Source of the DNA: Escallonia rubra
Lineage: Eukaryota; Streptophyta; Magnoliopsida; Escalloniales; Escalloniaceae
DNA: 64,000 nt
Reading direction: 5' to 3'
Assembly: GCA_033065855.1 (NCBI GenBank)
Contig: JAVXUO010001781.1
Location: 91,735 to 155,734 of the forward strand
A model generated the notes under the pieces. It was not told where the DNA came from and did no database searches. It was given only the letters and a program-made list of their open reading frames with translations. This document shows positions 22,701-34,836 of the stretch, in pieces. The first letter of the stretch is position 1, and the number at the start of each line of letters is the position of its first letter. A program made the translations under genes and the position numbers.

Positions 22701-25351
22701 AGCATGTTTGCTCTACGAGGCTTACATGACTCCTTAAGAAAGGAGTATGAGTGCTTAGCTGGACCAATGTTTAAGCGACCCTATATTGAGATGAGGCCGG
22801 GTGCCCGGCTAAATCAACGCATATGTCCTTATTGAAGGTGCGCCAAATGATTAATGGCACTGTGATGCTGAGCTTCTCAAATGATTGATCATGAGCGGCT
22901 AAAGCACAGTTAAGGTACTAATGAGTGAGCCTTGTAATATCTCTTTTTTAGGCTATTTTTATTTCTGGAATGACGACGCTCCTCGTCATTTAGAAAAGAC
23001 GTGTGGTCATTATAACGGTTTTGGTTATTCTCGTGATGCACAAGGCAAGATTATTTTTTAATTCACCGTTCGGGTGACCTTGGACGCTCTTAGCGTAATG
23101 ATGAGGAGGTTAGGTGAGGCATCAATGCATAGGTTGTCGTTGACAAGTGATGGTTTATAGTGCTCGGTAAATTCGAGAGGGACGATTGACCAAGGCTTGA
23201 AACTGCTTGATAGATTCTTACATGGCATGAGTGGTGATGAGCTGGTCATGCTGCTCAGCCATCGTATGAGGGGGAGTGGAGGTTTCGTGCTACAGTGGTC
23301 ATAGTCTCATATACATATGGAACCCCCCTGACTAAGAAGGCATATATGCAATGATGGCGTCTTAGTCATTGTGTAGGGCATGCTGTACAAAACTTTAAGT
23401 ACATAGTCTGTCAGCTTAAGAGGACGTACATGGAAAAGCTAGAGGATCATAGCTTGTTCGCATGTCCGAACGAGAAGATAAAGCTATGGGACCATGATCT
23501 GTTGAAACAATGTCTGCTCAAAACGTCACCGGATTAGTAATAAAGATAGTGTCGATATACTGTTCGGGTATGTGCAACAATCTCTAGCAAGTAAGGCCAT
23601 TGATTTTTTGGTTGCACAAGCACGAGCTATCTGTGATCCAAGAAGAGATCCAAGAGTTTGTGTGTGGTCCTCTTGTACAAACCTTCTTGTATAGTGAAAA
23701 TCCTCTTTGGTCCAACCGTGCCTATTGTGTATGTGTGTGTGAGTCACGGAGACTAAGGGAACTCCACACCAAAAAGGGAGGCAATGAGTGTTGGTGAGGT
23801 ACTTGACAAGTTTTGGGGCAAAGGGCTGACTTAGACGACCATCGGGTTGGCTTGTCTAGGTGCCGCACGACTCTCGGGCGTGAGTGCGAGTCCCGGGCCC
23901 ACGACTCTCTCGGGGCGTGACAATGGTATTAGCTACCAAATGTACTGGCGATGTTTTTAGCATAGGCATGCAATGCTCTCAGAGCTACCAGATTGCTAGT
24001 AGCGTGCGCCTCTCTGCTACTCAAGTCAGCTTGTTACGTCAAACCAACATGATGATACAGCTCAAGCTTTATGCGTAACTAAAGCCATAAAGGGTTGTGA
24101 ACTTGTTTTTCACTTATGAAATGGTTTGCATGCTACTGATGGAAGTCTAGGGATGCAGTATAAACCTTTGTAATAGAAAAAAAAAAAAAAAAAAATATAG
24201 CAAGGGAGCATATGAGCTGATTAAGGTACCTATATTTTAACGCTGAGATATGAACAATAATCATGCTATGTGACACTATTACTACCTTGTCCGTTTAGAC
24301 AGTTGGGATGTGTCGTATTGCGTGACGCAAGTGAAGCATAATAGTAAATTATAAGCACTCAGATGGCCTGAAGGCGCTTCGCCAATTGAAGCAATTGGGC
24401 GACGCTAGACCAAGAAATAAATAGGTCTAGGTTAAAGTATTTATGTAATATGCAGGCATATGTTAAGCACGTCGGCACTTAAAATTATAGCCGTTGCGTA
24501 TTACGTCGTGTAGAAAGAAGCATGTGTATACAGTTTTTAGCGACGTATATGACTATTCATGCATACATTGTAAAGAAACAAATATGCATATATACATCGC
24601 GAATAAGATTTAAATAAATCTTGATTGTGGGCTTAATCATAAAGATGCATAATTATGCGGTAAATGTATAAATTAGGATTTTATAATTTAAAGGAACAAC
24701 ATCACCTGGCTTTAGTTACTTTTTCACGAATAGTGGTAGCTCTAGCGTTGCCATAGTGCCGCCGTGAAGGGAACCACCATCTCTGACGATTGGGTTTCGG
24801 CCAGCAACTGATGTGTCAGATCTGGTCACGTCCTCTCCATGGACGCCGAAGGTCGCGCCTCTGGTGGCTGTGACGGTGGAGTCTGTCGCTAGTGGGAGCT
24901 CTAGCGTTGCCATAGTGCTGCCGTGAAGGGAACGGCGAGTGTCGCGGCCAGCGGAGGCGTGAGGGTCAGATTAGCGTGGACCCTTCGCCGGCGTTGTGTA
25001 AGTCCACGTCGATTGGATTTGGAAGGTCACCGAAGGGGCAGCCGTACTATGGTGTGGCCGTGGCGCCGATCTATTAATGCCTCGGCGGTGGCGCTGATGG
25101 TGGCACGATCATGATAGGCCGATGAAAGAGTCGTCGCTGTGGTGCCTAGCTCCGTGTTGCTTGTCGTTACGGTGGAGAGGATTTGGCGGATCTGTCGAGT
25201 GACGGTGAGATGGCAACGTGACGGCGTTGTCGCGGTGGTAGTGTCTCGACGGCGCGGGTTTTCTGGTGGCGCTGCTGTGGCATCCTCCTCTTCTCTTTCT
25301 ATTCATTTTTTCGGAATGTTGCCTTCGCTGTTCCAGCGGCCTCACGGCGGT
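22701..25351 (-). other. Non-coding interior of LTR element A, left part
   Basis: No gag or pol motif in either strand. It includes a poly-A run (about 24177-24196) and, from about 24720, a GC-rich repetitive stretch. Short open frames are scattered and not supported. Confidence 0.5.
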
Positions 25352-26473
25352 CACTACAACAAAAATGAGCTGTAAGGACGCCTTCTAGCATCCTTACAAG
25401 TATCATGTAAGGACGCTTTTGACGTAAAGGCGCTTTGGATAGCGTCGTAACGTCGCCCCATTAGAGGCCGTCACAATAAGTTATTACGACGCACACAAAG
25501 CGCCTCGATAGGGGTAAAGCCTAACGAGGCGCAAATGGGCGTCCCATAAACTGAACCACATCAAACCCTATTGGGACGCTTTTTAGCGTTGTTTTGGATC
25601 TTTTTAGGACGCTTCTTAGCGTCCCAAGATAAATCTGTTTTTGAAAAAAAATATTTATATAATATTTTCTATTACAACTTTCAATATTCAACAAATGAGC
25701 TAGCAGTAAATCATTTCAAAGTACAAGAACTTATAATCGTAATATCTACAAATTATGTTATTCCTCACTTGTAAAAGGTACAACTCATAAAACCATCCTC
25801 TCTGTACAACGCCTAATACGTAAGATAAACAAGTTATAAGCACATACAATACAAAGTTTCTTGCCAATCATATTAACAAGTGAACAAATTCAAAGATCTA
25901 CTTGGACAAGACAAATTGTTCCAAAGATGTACAAAACAATGCTATGATATCGATAAATGAAGATTACTCCAAATCTCGCAAAGTACCATCAGGGACTGCA
26001 AAAAACTCTGCTCAACTTCCATCAGCATTTACACGTCTGTCAAACAATTCAATTCAATCCAATCAAACTACAAGTAAAATGCAAAATCGGACAAACGGAC
26101 ATACAACAAAAATTGATATTAGGAAGATCCTCATTCTTCCGTGTAGATAGTATTACCAGTAACAAAGAGCTGATTTGGTATTTTGGATACAAACTTTATA
26201 AATTCTACCAAAGTGTTTCAAAAAGATTTGACAACTCGTAACTCTATAAAAAATACTCATAGATGCATTTCATATGCTTAACAACTTTAGTTTTTCAGTG
26301 CTTCTATTATAACGGGTTCTTCAGTAGTTGAGTCAAACTAAAGCAACAACGGCGAAAGGTAACTAAAATGTAAAACTAAGTTTATCACCTTAGGATAAGA
26401 AGAACCAAGTTACACAACTGAGGAGAACACATCACATGACAACTAGCTAACTCCAGTATAATGTATTGCCTAG

Positions 26474-26878
26474 TGTTGCTGCTAAAAATATGCTCCGCGT
26501 ACATTGCGGAACCCGAGCCCGGACCGATGACCTGCAAGACAGAAAACGAGTGACCGCCGGGTGGGGTTCCCGGCGGAGAACTCTCCGATGCCTAAGTCAG
26601 AGCGCAGCTACATGATAATAACTCTGAAAAAGCATGAATTGTGTAATCTCCCCGATACCTGGAGGGGTAGACCCCTTTATATAGCTGTAGGAGGAGAGTC
26701 CTAATAGGACTGGGCCGTTGACTAATCCAATCAGGATCGTGTTAGGATCCTCGAGGATCACGTCACAATCTTTAAAGACTCTTTTTAGAATCCTGATAAG
26801 ATAATCATAAATCTCCCAGTTTGACTAGGATTCGCCGGGTGTTCCCCAATTATTGGAAGTTATATTTGAGCTATATCA
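26474..26878 (-). repeat. LTR-B, left (3') LTR
   Basis: 405 bases. A minus-strand TATATAAAGGGGT lies at about 26672-26684. Confidence 0.9.
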
Positions 26879-27539
26879 TAAGCCCCCCACTTCCTTAGCT
26901 AAAACGTTTGGCTGAGGAAGTTTATACCTGGTGTCTCGAGACACGCGTCAGATTTGTAAGTGATTCTCATCCACTTGTAGGGGTAACAATATTTCTCTCC
27001 TCCATGTGCTCCGACCTAAGCGGGAGCTTAAGCCTTGGAACTTTGCCCAAGTAGAGTGCTAGAACCCTAGCTCTTGAGAGCCAAGTCTTAGAGTGTCGCC
27101 CGAACAGGCTATTCAGAATCATCTTTCGGAAGACGAATCATGAAATTTCAAGATCCTTTACAGGCTGTGCCCCATGGTAGCCTAACACAAAGCTGTGCAT
27201 GCAAGTTGTTGCATGTGCTAAGTGTTTGAATGTCCCCTTGAGGGGTCACCTCTCCTTGGAGGGTGTTCATTTTGTGCAAGTGTGTGTTCTTTGGCTCGAG
27301 CCGACCACATCATGCTTGCGTTTTACTTTGTCGCGAACTCTTATCATCAGCTAAGAGATGGCAAAGAAGCCTCGCACTCACGCTTGGCTGGGTTTTGAAT
27401 TGACAAAGAATGGTGGGGGGATGAAGTCCCATAGTCCTTTGCCGTTTCACGGGTTAGAACTGTAGCTAAACCGTTCGGATAGAACTCGAGCTCTATCCTA
27501 TTGCCCTTGAGGGTGTTTGTCCCTCGAGGGACCACCCTT

Positions 27540-28490
27540 GAGGTTTGACGGAACTTAAAGTCCTCATCATACGTGCCCTCGGGGGCAGACGGAGCGCAAA
27601 GCTCATGAATATACCCTCGAGAGTTTGACGGAACTTTAGAGTTCTCATCATACGGGCCCTCGGGGGCAGATGGAACCCTCGAGGGTTTGACGGAACTTAG
27701 AAGAGTTCTCATCATACGGGCCCTCGAGGGCGGATGGAGCGCAAAGCTCATGAATATAGCCTCAAGGGTTTGACGGAACTTAGAGTTCTCATCATACGGG
27801 CCCTTGAGGGCGGATGGAGCGCAAAGCTCATGAATATACCCTCGGGGGTTTGACGGAACTTAAGAGCTCTCGTCGTACGCGCCCTCGGGGGCAGATGGAG
27901 CTCGGAGCTCATGAATATACCCTCGGGGGTTTGACGGAACTTAAGAGCTCTCGTCGTACGCGCCCTAGGGGGCGGATGGAGCTCGGAGCTCATGAATATA
28001 CCCTCGGGGGTTTGACGAAACTTAAGAGCTCTCGTCGTACGCGCCCTCAGGGGCGGATGGAGCTCGGAGCTCATGCAGATACCCTCGCGGGTTTGACGGA
28101 ACTTAAGAGCTCTCGTCGTACGCGCCCTCGGGGGCGGATGGAGCTTGGAGCTCATGAATATACCCTCGGGGGTTTGACGGAACTTAAGAGCTCTCGTCGT
28201 ACGCGCCCTCGGGGGCGGATGGAGCTCGGAGCTCATGAATATACCCTCGGGGGTTTGACGGAACTTAAGAGCTCTCGTCGTACGCGCCCTCAGGGGCGGA
28301 TGGAGCTCGGAGCTCATGCAGATACCCTCGGGGGTTTGACGGAACTTAAGAGCTCTCGTCGTACGCGCCCTCGGGGGCGGATGGAGCTCGGAGCTCATGC
28401 AGATACCCTCGCGGGTTTGACGGAACTTAAGAGTTCTCGTCGTACGCGCCCTCGGGGGCGGATGGAGCTCGGAAAAATACCCTCGAGGGT
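27540..28490. repeat. 81-base minisatellite inside LTR element B
   Basis: The unit contains gccctcgggggcggatggag, gctcatgaatataccctc and tttgacggaacttaagagc. About eight regular copies run from 27810 to 28470, with diverged copies before. Because 81 is a multiple of three, both strands read open for more than 200 codons in repeating peptides; this is an arithmetic effect and not evidence for a protein. Confidence 0.92.
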
Positions 28491-28989
28491 TTCGGTCGAA
28501 GCAACGTAATATGGCCGCTACTATGAAGCCCCCCTGTCTGAGAAGGCACAGGGCATTAAGCTCGTAATATTGCTGACATCATAAGATATGAAACTCCCTG
28601 CCTTTGAGAAGGCGTAGATATATAAAGACGTCTTTTCGGCTTATATGTAGGGCCTAATCGCAAGAAGACCAGATGCGTTGGTAGCATGCGCTGGTGTGAA
28701 CATTTGACCGTTCATAGTCGGTCACTGTATGACAGGATAGATCACAAGATAATAAGAAATGCCGAGTCGGCAAGATGCTGCAGCAGAAACCCTAGGCATG
28801 ACTTCCAGTTGCAGGGTGCTGTGAATTTGTTCTTCGCTTTATGAAGCGGTTTATACGTCACCATTTAATGTTTGTTGGTGCGGTCTAAGCCCTTAATGCT
28901 TTTAAAAGGTGTGGCATGTGTGAAATAAAGGAGACCTCGTGGGTCTAAAATATAAATATGCCTTTTTGTCTGTCCCCTTTCTTTCATTG

Positions 28990-30300
28990 ACAGAAGAGTA
29001 GGGAGCTGGTGGCCAAGCGATGCCGTCGCCGTTTGCTCACGGTGGACGACGCGACGTTGGGAAAGGTCGCCGGCGTGATGACGGCAACGGTGCGGATGCG
29101 GATCTGCAGTGCCATCTGCCGCGTGGCGCCGATCGTTGTAGACGGCGATGTTCCGGCAGCGAGTCGCGGTGGTGATGGCGCTCATCGCAATGGTGGCGAT
29201 GAAGCCTTTTAGTAATGTTGTACCAGGTACCGTGGTGCCTCTGCGAGTTTTGCGGTGGCGCTGGTGACCGTCTATGGCGGTCAATCGGCGAGGCGGTGCT
29301 AATCCGGTAGCCATTGCTGACGGCAACGTCGGAGGCTCTCTCTTTTTTACCGAGTGTCTTTTTTACCGAGTGATGGTCATGATTATGGGCAGATCTAACC
29401 ACCATCGGAGGAGGAGGTTGCGGCGCTCCGGCATGGCAGCGACGGCGCGAAATTGCCGGCAATGGCCATGGATGGCGTCGAACAGAGATGGTGCTCTTCC
29501 AGGGGCAGCGGTAGTGCAGATCGGGTGCTCACCGTTATTGGCTTATGCGTGGCGTCTGTGCCCTTGCCGGCGGCAGTGATGATGGCGCCTTTTGATTCCG
29601 GCGATTGTACCTTATTTGCGCTTGTGGTGGCACCAACTATGTCGGCTGGTGTGGCAGTCGCCTGGGGGCGTCGCCACTGCTGATCATGGTAGACGGTGCA
29701 ATGAGGCCGCGGCGGTGCGGCACCGGTGTACAGCGGCGGCGATTTCTCTTCTCTTTTTTTTGTTGGTTATTGTTGCAATAGCTTCACGACGGTGGCGATA
29801 TGTTGTGAAGAGTGACGCGCTGGCGCCGTGGAGGTTGTGGCGATGCCGATAGCGCCGGTATGGCGGCGCTGGCTCCGTTTGGCAGTGACGGCCTTGTCGT
29901 CTCTTCGATTTTTTTTTATTCTTTTTGGTTGTTGAGTTGTATTGTGCAGCTGCTCCGGCAGCTTAGCGGCGGTGGTCGGCGGTTTATGGTGCCCGCGATC
30001 CCGTTGGTGATGAGGGACTGTTTCTCCGTCGGCCATCTCGAGTCTTCTACAAAATCGGTGGCGATGGCGCGATGTCAAGGTGCTTGGCAGTGGTGCCATT
30101 GTCGTAGGTTGCCGTGGAATGGCTTCTCCATGGTTCTCTTTTCTTTGTTTGGCAGAAACTTGAATATGAAACCTGTGACGATAATTCAATCTGGAAATTT
30201 GTGGTGGCGGCGGTGGTTGTGTCAGTGGTTCCAACACGTTGTCGCCGGCAATTTGGGATAAATTGTTAAATTTTCTTGAGATCAACGGTTAGGCTGGTGG
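28990..30300 (-). other. GC-rich leader region of LTR element B
   Basis: GGC/GCG/CGG-rich DNA between the minisatellite and the primer-site end. A similar region sits in LTR-A (32730-33960) and, truncated, at 52770-53132. Minus-strand frames of 100-170 codons are low-complexity (Pro, Arg, His, Thr) and not recognisable as Gag. Confidence 0.5.
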
Positions 30301-30321
30301 GTCCCACGGATGGCGCCAATC

Positions 30322-30723
30322 TGTTGCTGCTAAAAATATGCTCCGCGTATGTTGCGGAACCCGAGCCCGGACCGATGACCTGCAAGACAGAAAACGAGTG
30401 ACCGCCGGGTGGGGTTCCCGGCGGAGAACTCTCCGATGCCTAAGTCAGAGCGCAGATACATGATAATAACTCTGAAAAAGCATGAATGGTGTCATCTCCC
30501 ATACCTGGGGGGTAGACCCCTTTATATAGCTGTAGGAGGAGAGTCCTAGTAGGACTGGGCCGTTGACTAATCCAATCAGGATCGTGTTAGGATCCTCGAG
30601 GATCACGTCACAATCTTTAAAGACTCTTTTTAGAATCCTGATAAGATAATCATAAATCTCCCAGTTTGACTAGGATTCGCCGGGTGTTCCCCAATTATTG
30701 GGAGTTATATTTGAGCTATATCA
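30322..30723 (-). repeat. LTR-B, right (5') LTR
   Basis: 402 bases, about 98% identical to the left LTR. Confidence 0.9.
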
Positions 30724-32220
30724 CCATGCAACAAGAAACTAACTTAAAAAGTGGCTTTAGAATAACTGAGACATGCAAGCAAGGTGCCTTCTTAACACAA
30801 TTCGTTTTTTTTTCTTTTCAACCATCAATAACCAGTTCCAGTTCCCTAAGTAAGAAACTGGATATCTCCAACAAGCGAAGCCTCGCAGTTTCAAGTGTAA
30901 AGACATGTAGAAAGAAGAGAAGTCCACTGATGGACATCGTCGTCTAAGCTGGGAAAAGGAAAAAGCATAGAAAAAGCTGTGGGAGACTAACCAAATGCAA
31001 AAAACATGTTAACAACTAAAATAAGAAATTCAGCAACGTTTCCAACCCAACTACGGCGCTAGAATACTAGATTAAGTCGTTTGGACTTGTAAGTGTGCCT
31101 ACAAGGTGAAAAGGAGTCAGGTGCAAGTGCTTAAGAATGCTGGAATTGATGCTTATACAAAATATATAAAAGCATAGAAAAAATTTAGTTCTTATGATCC
31201 CATTAGAAGTTCAATAGGTGGACCATAAATAATAAATCTCAACATTGCTTTGACCCTCCTTAATATTCAGAGTCCATCAACTCTCATGGTCCATACATGT
31301 TTATGACAAGAATTACCAATGGCCTTTTTTGAGAATGTCGTTGCTTTATTTGCTAAAACTCATTTAGTTACCTAAGTTAAACTTATTATAAAGAACTCTC
31401 ACAGTTGGAAACATGAAATTATCATGGGTTTAATTCCACAGGTGAAACTGAAAGAATGAAGTAAGAAAGAAGAAAGTTACAAACAGAGAGATACCCAGAA
31501 ACACACCAAAATCACATCCAACAAGATAAGAAATCCAAGGTACACACCGACTCAAATATTCTCAGGCGTAATCCTAACATACAAAAGAAACCCACTCTCT
31601 TCCTTGCCAAACTCACAAGATTTGACATATTTAATGTAAAGTCTTTTGTTTTCCGGTTTAGTAACTGCCAGCTGCTTAATCACCTCCCTAAGAACAAATT
31701 TGGATTATCATGCAGCAACATACATACAAGTATGGCAGGATATACCTCTTCTTAAGCGGGCATGTCATTGACAAAGTAACTGTGATTAAAAGGAGATTTC
31801 TAATGTGGTAAAGACGCATGCAAGAGTAGCTCAACACAAGTATATGGAATATAATCAACAATGGCTGCTGTATTATAGTTTTTAGCTAGCAAGCTAGCTC
31901 TTACAGGTGGCCCTCCGTCACATAATTTAACAACACCTCGCCCAAATCTGACCAAATTCTACCCTATATGGAAAAAGGCCCAAATTTCTACCGGAGTAAG
32001 AACCCTAAAGGTGATACAAACTAAAGAAGGAGGACTGTCTATAGGGTTCAAATAGTAGAAGCATTTTATTTGGCATTTCTTTATCTAGAATTAACAAAAT
32101 TAACCTAAAATCATCTATTAATGCAACCAAATATTAGAACAGTAGGAATAATTCGTTACAAAAGGATATGTTGATTACCTAAGAATTGTAATTGAACCAC
32201 AGATTGAGAAGGACATAGCT
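30724..32220. other. CACTA interior, right part
   Basis: AT-rich with no transposase motif. Just downstream (32226-32360), an ATG-led + strand reading MVAAATAGGCLYRCSTC is short and unrecognised; a captured gene piece is possible but unproven. Confidence 0.35.
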
Positions 32221-33980
32221 CAAAAATGGTGGCGGCGGCGACGGCAGGTGGGTGCTTGTACCGCTGTTCTACGTGCAAAGAACAGTGGTGGTTCTTGTGG
32301 CAGATTTACGGCATAGATGCGAGAGTGGAAAGAAAAAGACATTGGGGCAGAGAAAGAGAGTAATTCGTTGAAAGAGAAGTCAGATATGGATTTCGGCTTT
32401 GAGGATCCAATGAAGTAGCTGTAGTCTAGTTTATGGGGGCATTGGATTTCGGCTGTGCAAGGAGAGATGGTGACCAGGTGGAATGAAAGGAAGGAAGGAA
32501 GACAAAGGGAATTGGGGGATATATTTAGGGCAAACACTCAAGAGCCGCTTAGGACCTTTAATTTATATAATTTATAAAGGCGATCAATTTAGGACGTTGC
32601 AAAGCGTCCTATTATATACGAGAAATAGAGACGCTTTTAACATAGCGTCTTATAAAGAACTTTTTAGGACGCTTTTTATAAAGCGTCCTTTTATGGACGT
32701 CGTTACATCTAGATTTTCTTGTAGTGGGTGGTCGGCCGCGACTGGTATGGCGATTGGGCACGAGTGAGGTGGCGATGGTAGATCAGGCAGCCCCTACTGG
32801 TGGCGACATCGGGGCTTGGCCGAAAGTAGAGCGCGATGTCAGGGAGCTGTGGTGAAGCAGCGCCGTCGCCGTTAGCTTGTGGTGACCGGCGCGACATCGT
32901 TGATGGTTGCGGGTTTCGACCCTTGATGTGACAGTGATGTGGCGGTTGCCTGGCGGTGTTGGTGAAACCACTAGAGGACGGTGCCGTGGTTGATGATTTA
33001 GGGGTTTAGACGACGGAACGTCGTCGTTGAAGTTGGTCGTGGTTGCAGAGACGTTGGCCCTTTTGGCTGAGGCCGTTGTGCCGTGGAGTTGGCCGGAGTG
33101 GTGCAACGGCGGATCTGGCATCCCTTGGTCGTGAGGCTGAGACGGCAACGATGCTGCCAGTATCATTGGAGTCGACTGGACGGATGGGTGGCCGCTGCAA
33201 TAATGGGCCGAACCTGGCGGCGATGCCTCTCAGAAAATTGCTGCATCGTGTATCTCGACGGCTTGGTGGTTGCGTCGATAAGCCTCGGCACTGCTTCTTC
33301 CTATTCTGAATTATTATTATTATTTTTTATTACGATGGTGCGCCATCGTAAAAGGCCGCAGTTGTGCAATTGGTTGATGCTCCGGTTGTGGCATGGAGTT
33401 GGAGTTGGACAGAATGGAATTGGCAGGGAGTTAGCCGGATTGACGTCGAGCTTGCCCCTCATCGCGATGGTGCGTGATCGACGGAGTTGTCGATGTTAGC
33501 GTCGAAGTGAAGTGACCCTAAGGCGGTGGCAGATTTATCCGGTTGCGACGCTTCTTTTGGCAGCGTCGCTGGCACGATGTCGCAGATTATGACGGTGAGA
33601 CATCGGGGGTTTGAACGATTATTGGGCGATGCGATTGTTAGGGTGCGACGCTACTGGTCGCAAAAGCAGTGGGTTGGTGGCCGAAGAAGAAGGCACCTTG
33701 TGGATTTTTTCGGCACTGCTGATGTTGTTGCCGGTGGATGATCGTGCACATGCATTAATGATGGCAGTGGAGGCTGCTTCCAGGCGGCGGTCGTGGCTTC
33801 ATAGGAACATCATTGGGTTTTGATGCCGTTAATGACCACTGGTGGTATGCTGAACGCCGCGATTGCCGGCCGTGCTACTGCAGACGATATTTCAACTGGC
33901 GTTCTGTACTCCTTTGCGTTTCGTTGTTGACATGTTTGCTAGGTCTGTTTGGCTAGTCAGTCCCACGGATGGCGCCAAAA

Positions 33981-34403
33981 TGTTGTGGCCAAAAACTGAC
34001 CGGGACCGAACGAGCGTCGGTTGGGACCAAACGAGCACGCGAGCAGACCTGCAAAGCACAACACGAGCAAACGGTGACGCGCCGGGACCCCCGGAGGGGG
34101 CTCCGGCGGGGAGCCTCCGATGCTTAAGTCAGTCCATTATTTTGAGAGAGTATCTGATAATATTATAAAGTGTCAGACCTTACCATCTTCCTCATTTTCA
34201 CTTCCATTTTATAGGAAAGTATTAAATGGTCGGTTACGTCCCCTTAATGGGGAGTTAACAAAATTGATGGGTAGTTATTTACCCATCATGGGAGAGTGGG
34301 TAAACTCCACTTCCTACCTCTCCAAGAGTCATGGGGCAGTTTCAGACTTCTCTGATTGCGACACGTGTCGCTCTCCCACAGGTGTATATTTTTACCCATA
34401 TCA
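33981..34403 (-). repeat. LTR-A, right (5') LTR, complete
   Basis: 423 bases, TGTTGTGG...CATATCA on the + strand. Followed by host ggttc, the expected target copy; its partner at the left end was deleted. Confidence 0.9.
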
Positions 34404-34836
34404 GGTTCAAACCTTATTCTCAATAAATCATCTAGTAGATTTATGTTCAAAACGAATCACGGATCAGCCTGGAAAACAGAAAAAACACCTTGAGTTATTC
34501 AGAAATGATTAGATACCAATATTTGGCAAATTTAGTATTGCATCAATTAAAAGAGAAAAAACGACTTGAATATTTGCACAAACTGACAAGCATCTTCGCA
34601 TCTCCGTACTTATATCCTTGTAGAAAATAACTTGTATCAGAACATGGGTCAACAATTTTGGGGGCAGGGGTAATTTGGGAAGACCAAATTAAAGGATTTC
34701 AAAAGCCCAATTTTTTTCTAAGTCTATCCCTTGTTCAGAAATTTTGAAAAGTCACCCCACGTTTTCACAACTTTTCAAAAGAAACTCACTCTTCACTAAG
34801 TTTTAATTCCAAAACCCCTCAAAAACTAATTTTCCC

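Larger units (their letters stand above)
26474..30723 (-). mobile_element. LTR element B: non-autonomous LTR retrotransposon inside the CACTA element
   Basis: The LTRs at 26474-26878 and 30322-30723 (TGTTGCTG...ATATCA on the + strand) differ at about seven sites plus two small indels. Minus-strand orientation: TTGGCGCCATCCGTGGGAC beside the right LTR, and GGAAGTGGGGGGCTTA beside the left LTR as polypurine tract. The interior has an 81-base minisatellite and a GC-rich leader, with no gag or pol. It shares the primer-site region and the LTR word TCCGATGC.TAAGTCAG with LTR-A, so the two belong to related families. Flanks cctag and ccatg do not form a clean duplication. Confidence 0.85.
25352..32726. 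mobile_element. CACTA (EnSpm-type) transposon, non-autonomous, inside LTR element A
   Basis: The left end is CACTACAACAAAAATGAG; the right end is the reverse complement of CACTACAAGAAAATCTAG. It is flanked by a perfect 3-base duplication GGT (25349-25351 and 32727-32729). Subterminal zones (25375-25625, 32580-32700) carry many copies of GGACGC/GCGTCC in both orientations, the kind of short repeats bound by the CACTA transposase partner protein. Without LTR-B the element is about 3.1 kb and has no transposase frame. Confidence 0.9.
20785..34403 (-). mobile_element. LTR element A: non-autonomous LTR retrotransposon carrying a nested CACTA
   Basis: The LTRs at 20785-21162 (first 45 bases missing) and 33981-34403 (TG...CA) look identical over the shared 378 bases. 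The element lies on the minus strand: next to the right LTR, the minus strand reads TGGCGCCATCCGTGGGAC, a primer-site-like start, and next to the left LTR it has a polypurine tract (GGAATGGGGGGCAAA). The interior (21163-25351, 32727-33980) has no gag or pol frame, only a 73-base minisatellite and a GC-rich leader with GGC/GCG repeats. It must have used another element's enzymes. It is inserted in the right arm of the fold-back element. Confidence 0.85.
19251..34836. mobile_element. Fold-back (long terminal inverted repeat) element, copy A, split by the LTR-A nest
   Basis: Ends read GGGAAAATTA...; the left arm (19251 to about 19780) is the reverse complement of the right arm (about 20670-20784 plus 34404-34836). 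The uninterrupted copy is at 53714-55795. Copy A has lost about 75 bases of the left arm near 19665, and 41 bases of the right arm at the LTR-A junction. It resembles a non-autonomous Mutator-like or fold-back element, but no flanking duplication was found and no transposase is present. Confidence 0.65.

Noticed and set aside
23860-23940. Possible primer-site-like 'caatggtattagc' near 23920
   Set aside because: No LTR end precedes it and it lies inside LTR element A; chance match.
27748-28509. Open frames of 216 (minus) and 231 (plus) codons
   Set aside because: Created by an 81-base tandem repeat (a multiple of three) inside an LTR element; open on both strands at once.
29767-30285. 172-codon minus-strand frame, possible Gag of LTR-B
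   Set aside because: Pro/Arg/His low-complexity; no capsid or zinc-knuckle motif; decayed in the relative at 52770.
26469-30728. Target-site duplication for LTR-B (cctag/ccatg)
   Set aside because: Only three of five bases match; not accepted as a duplication.
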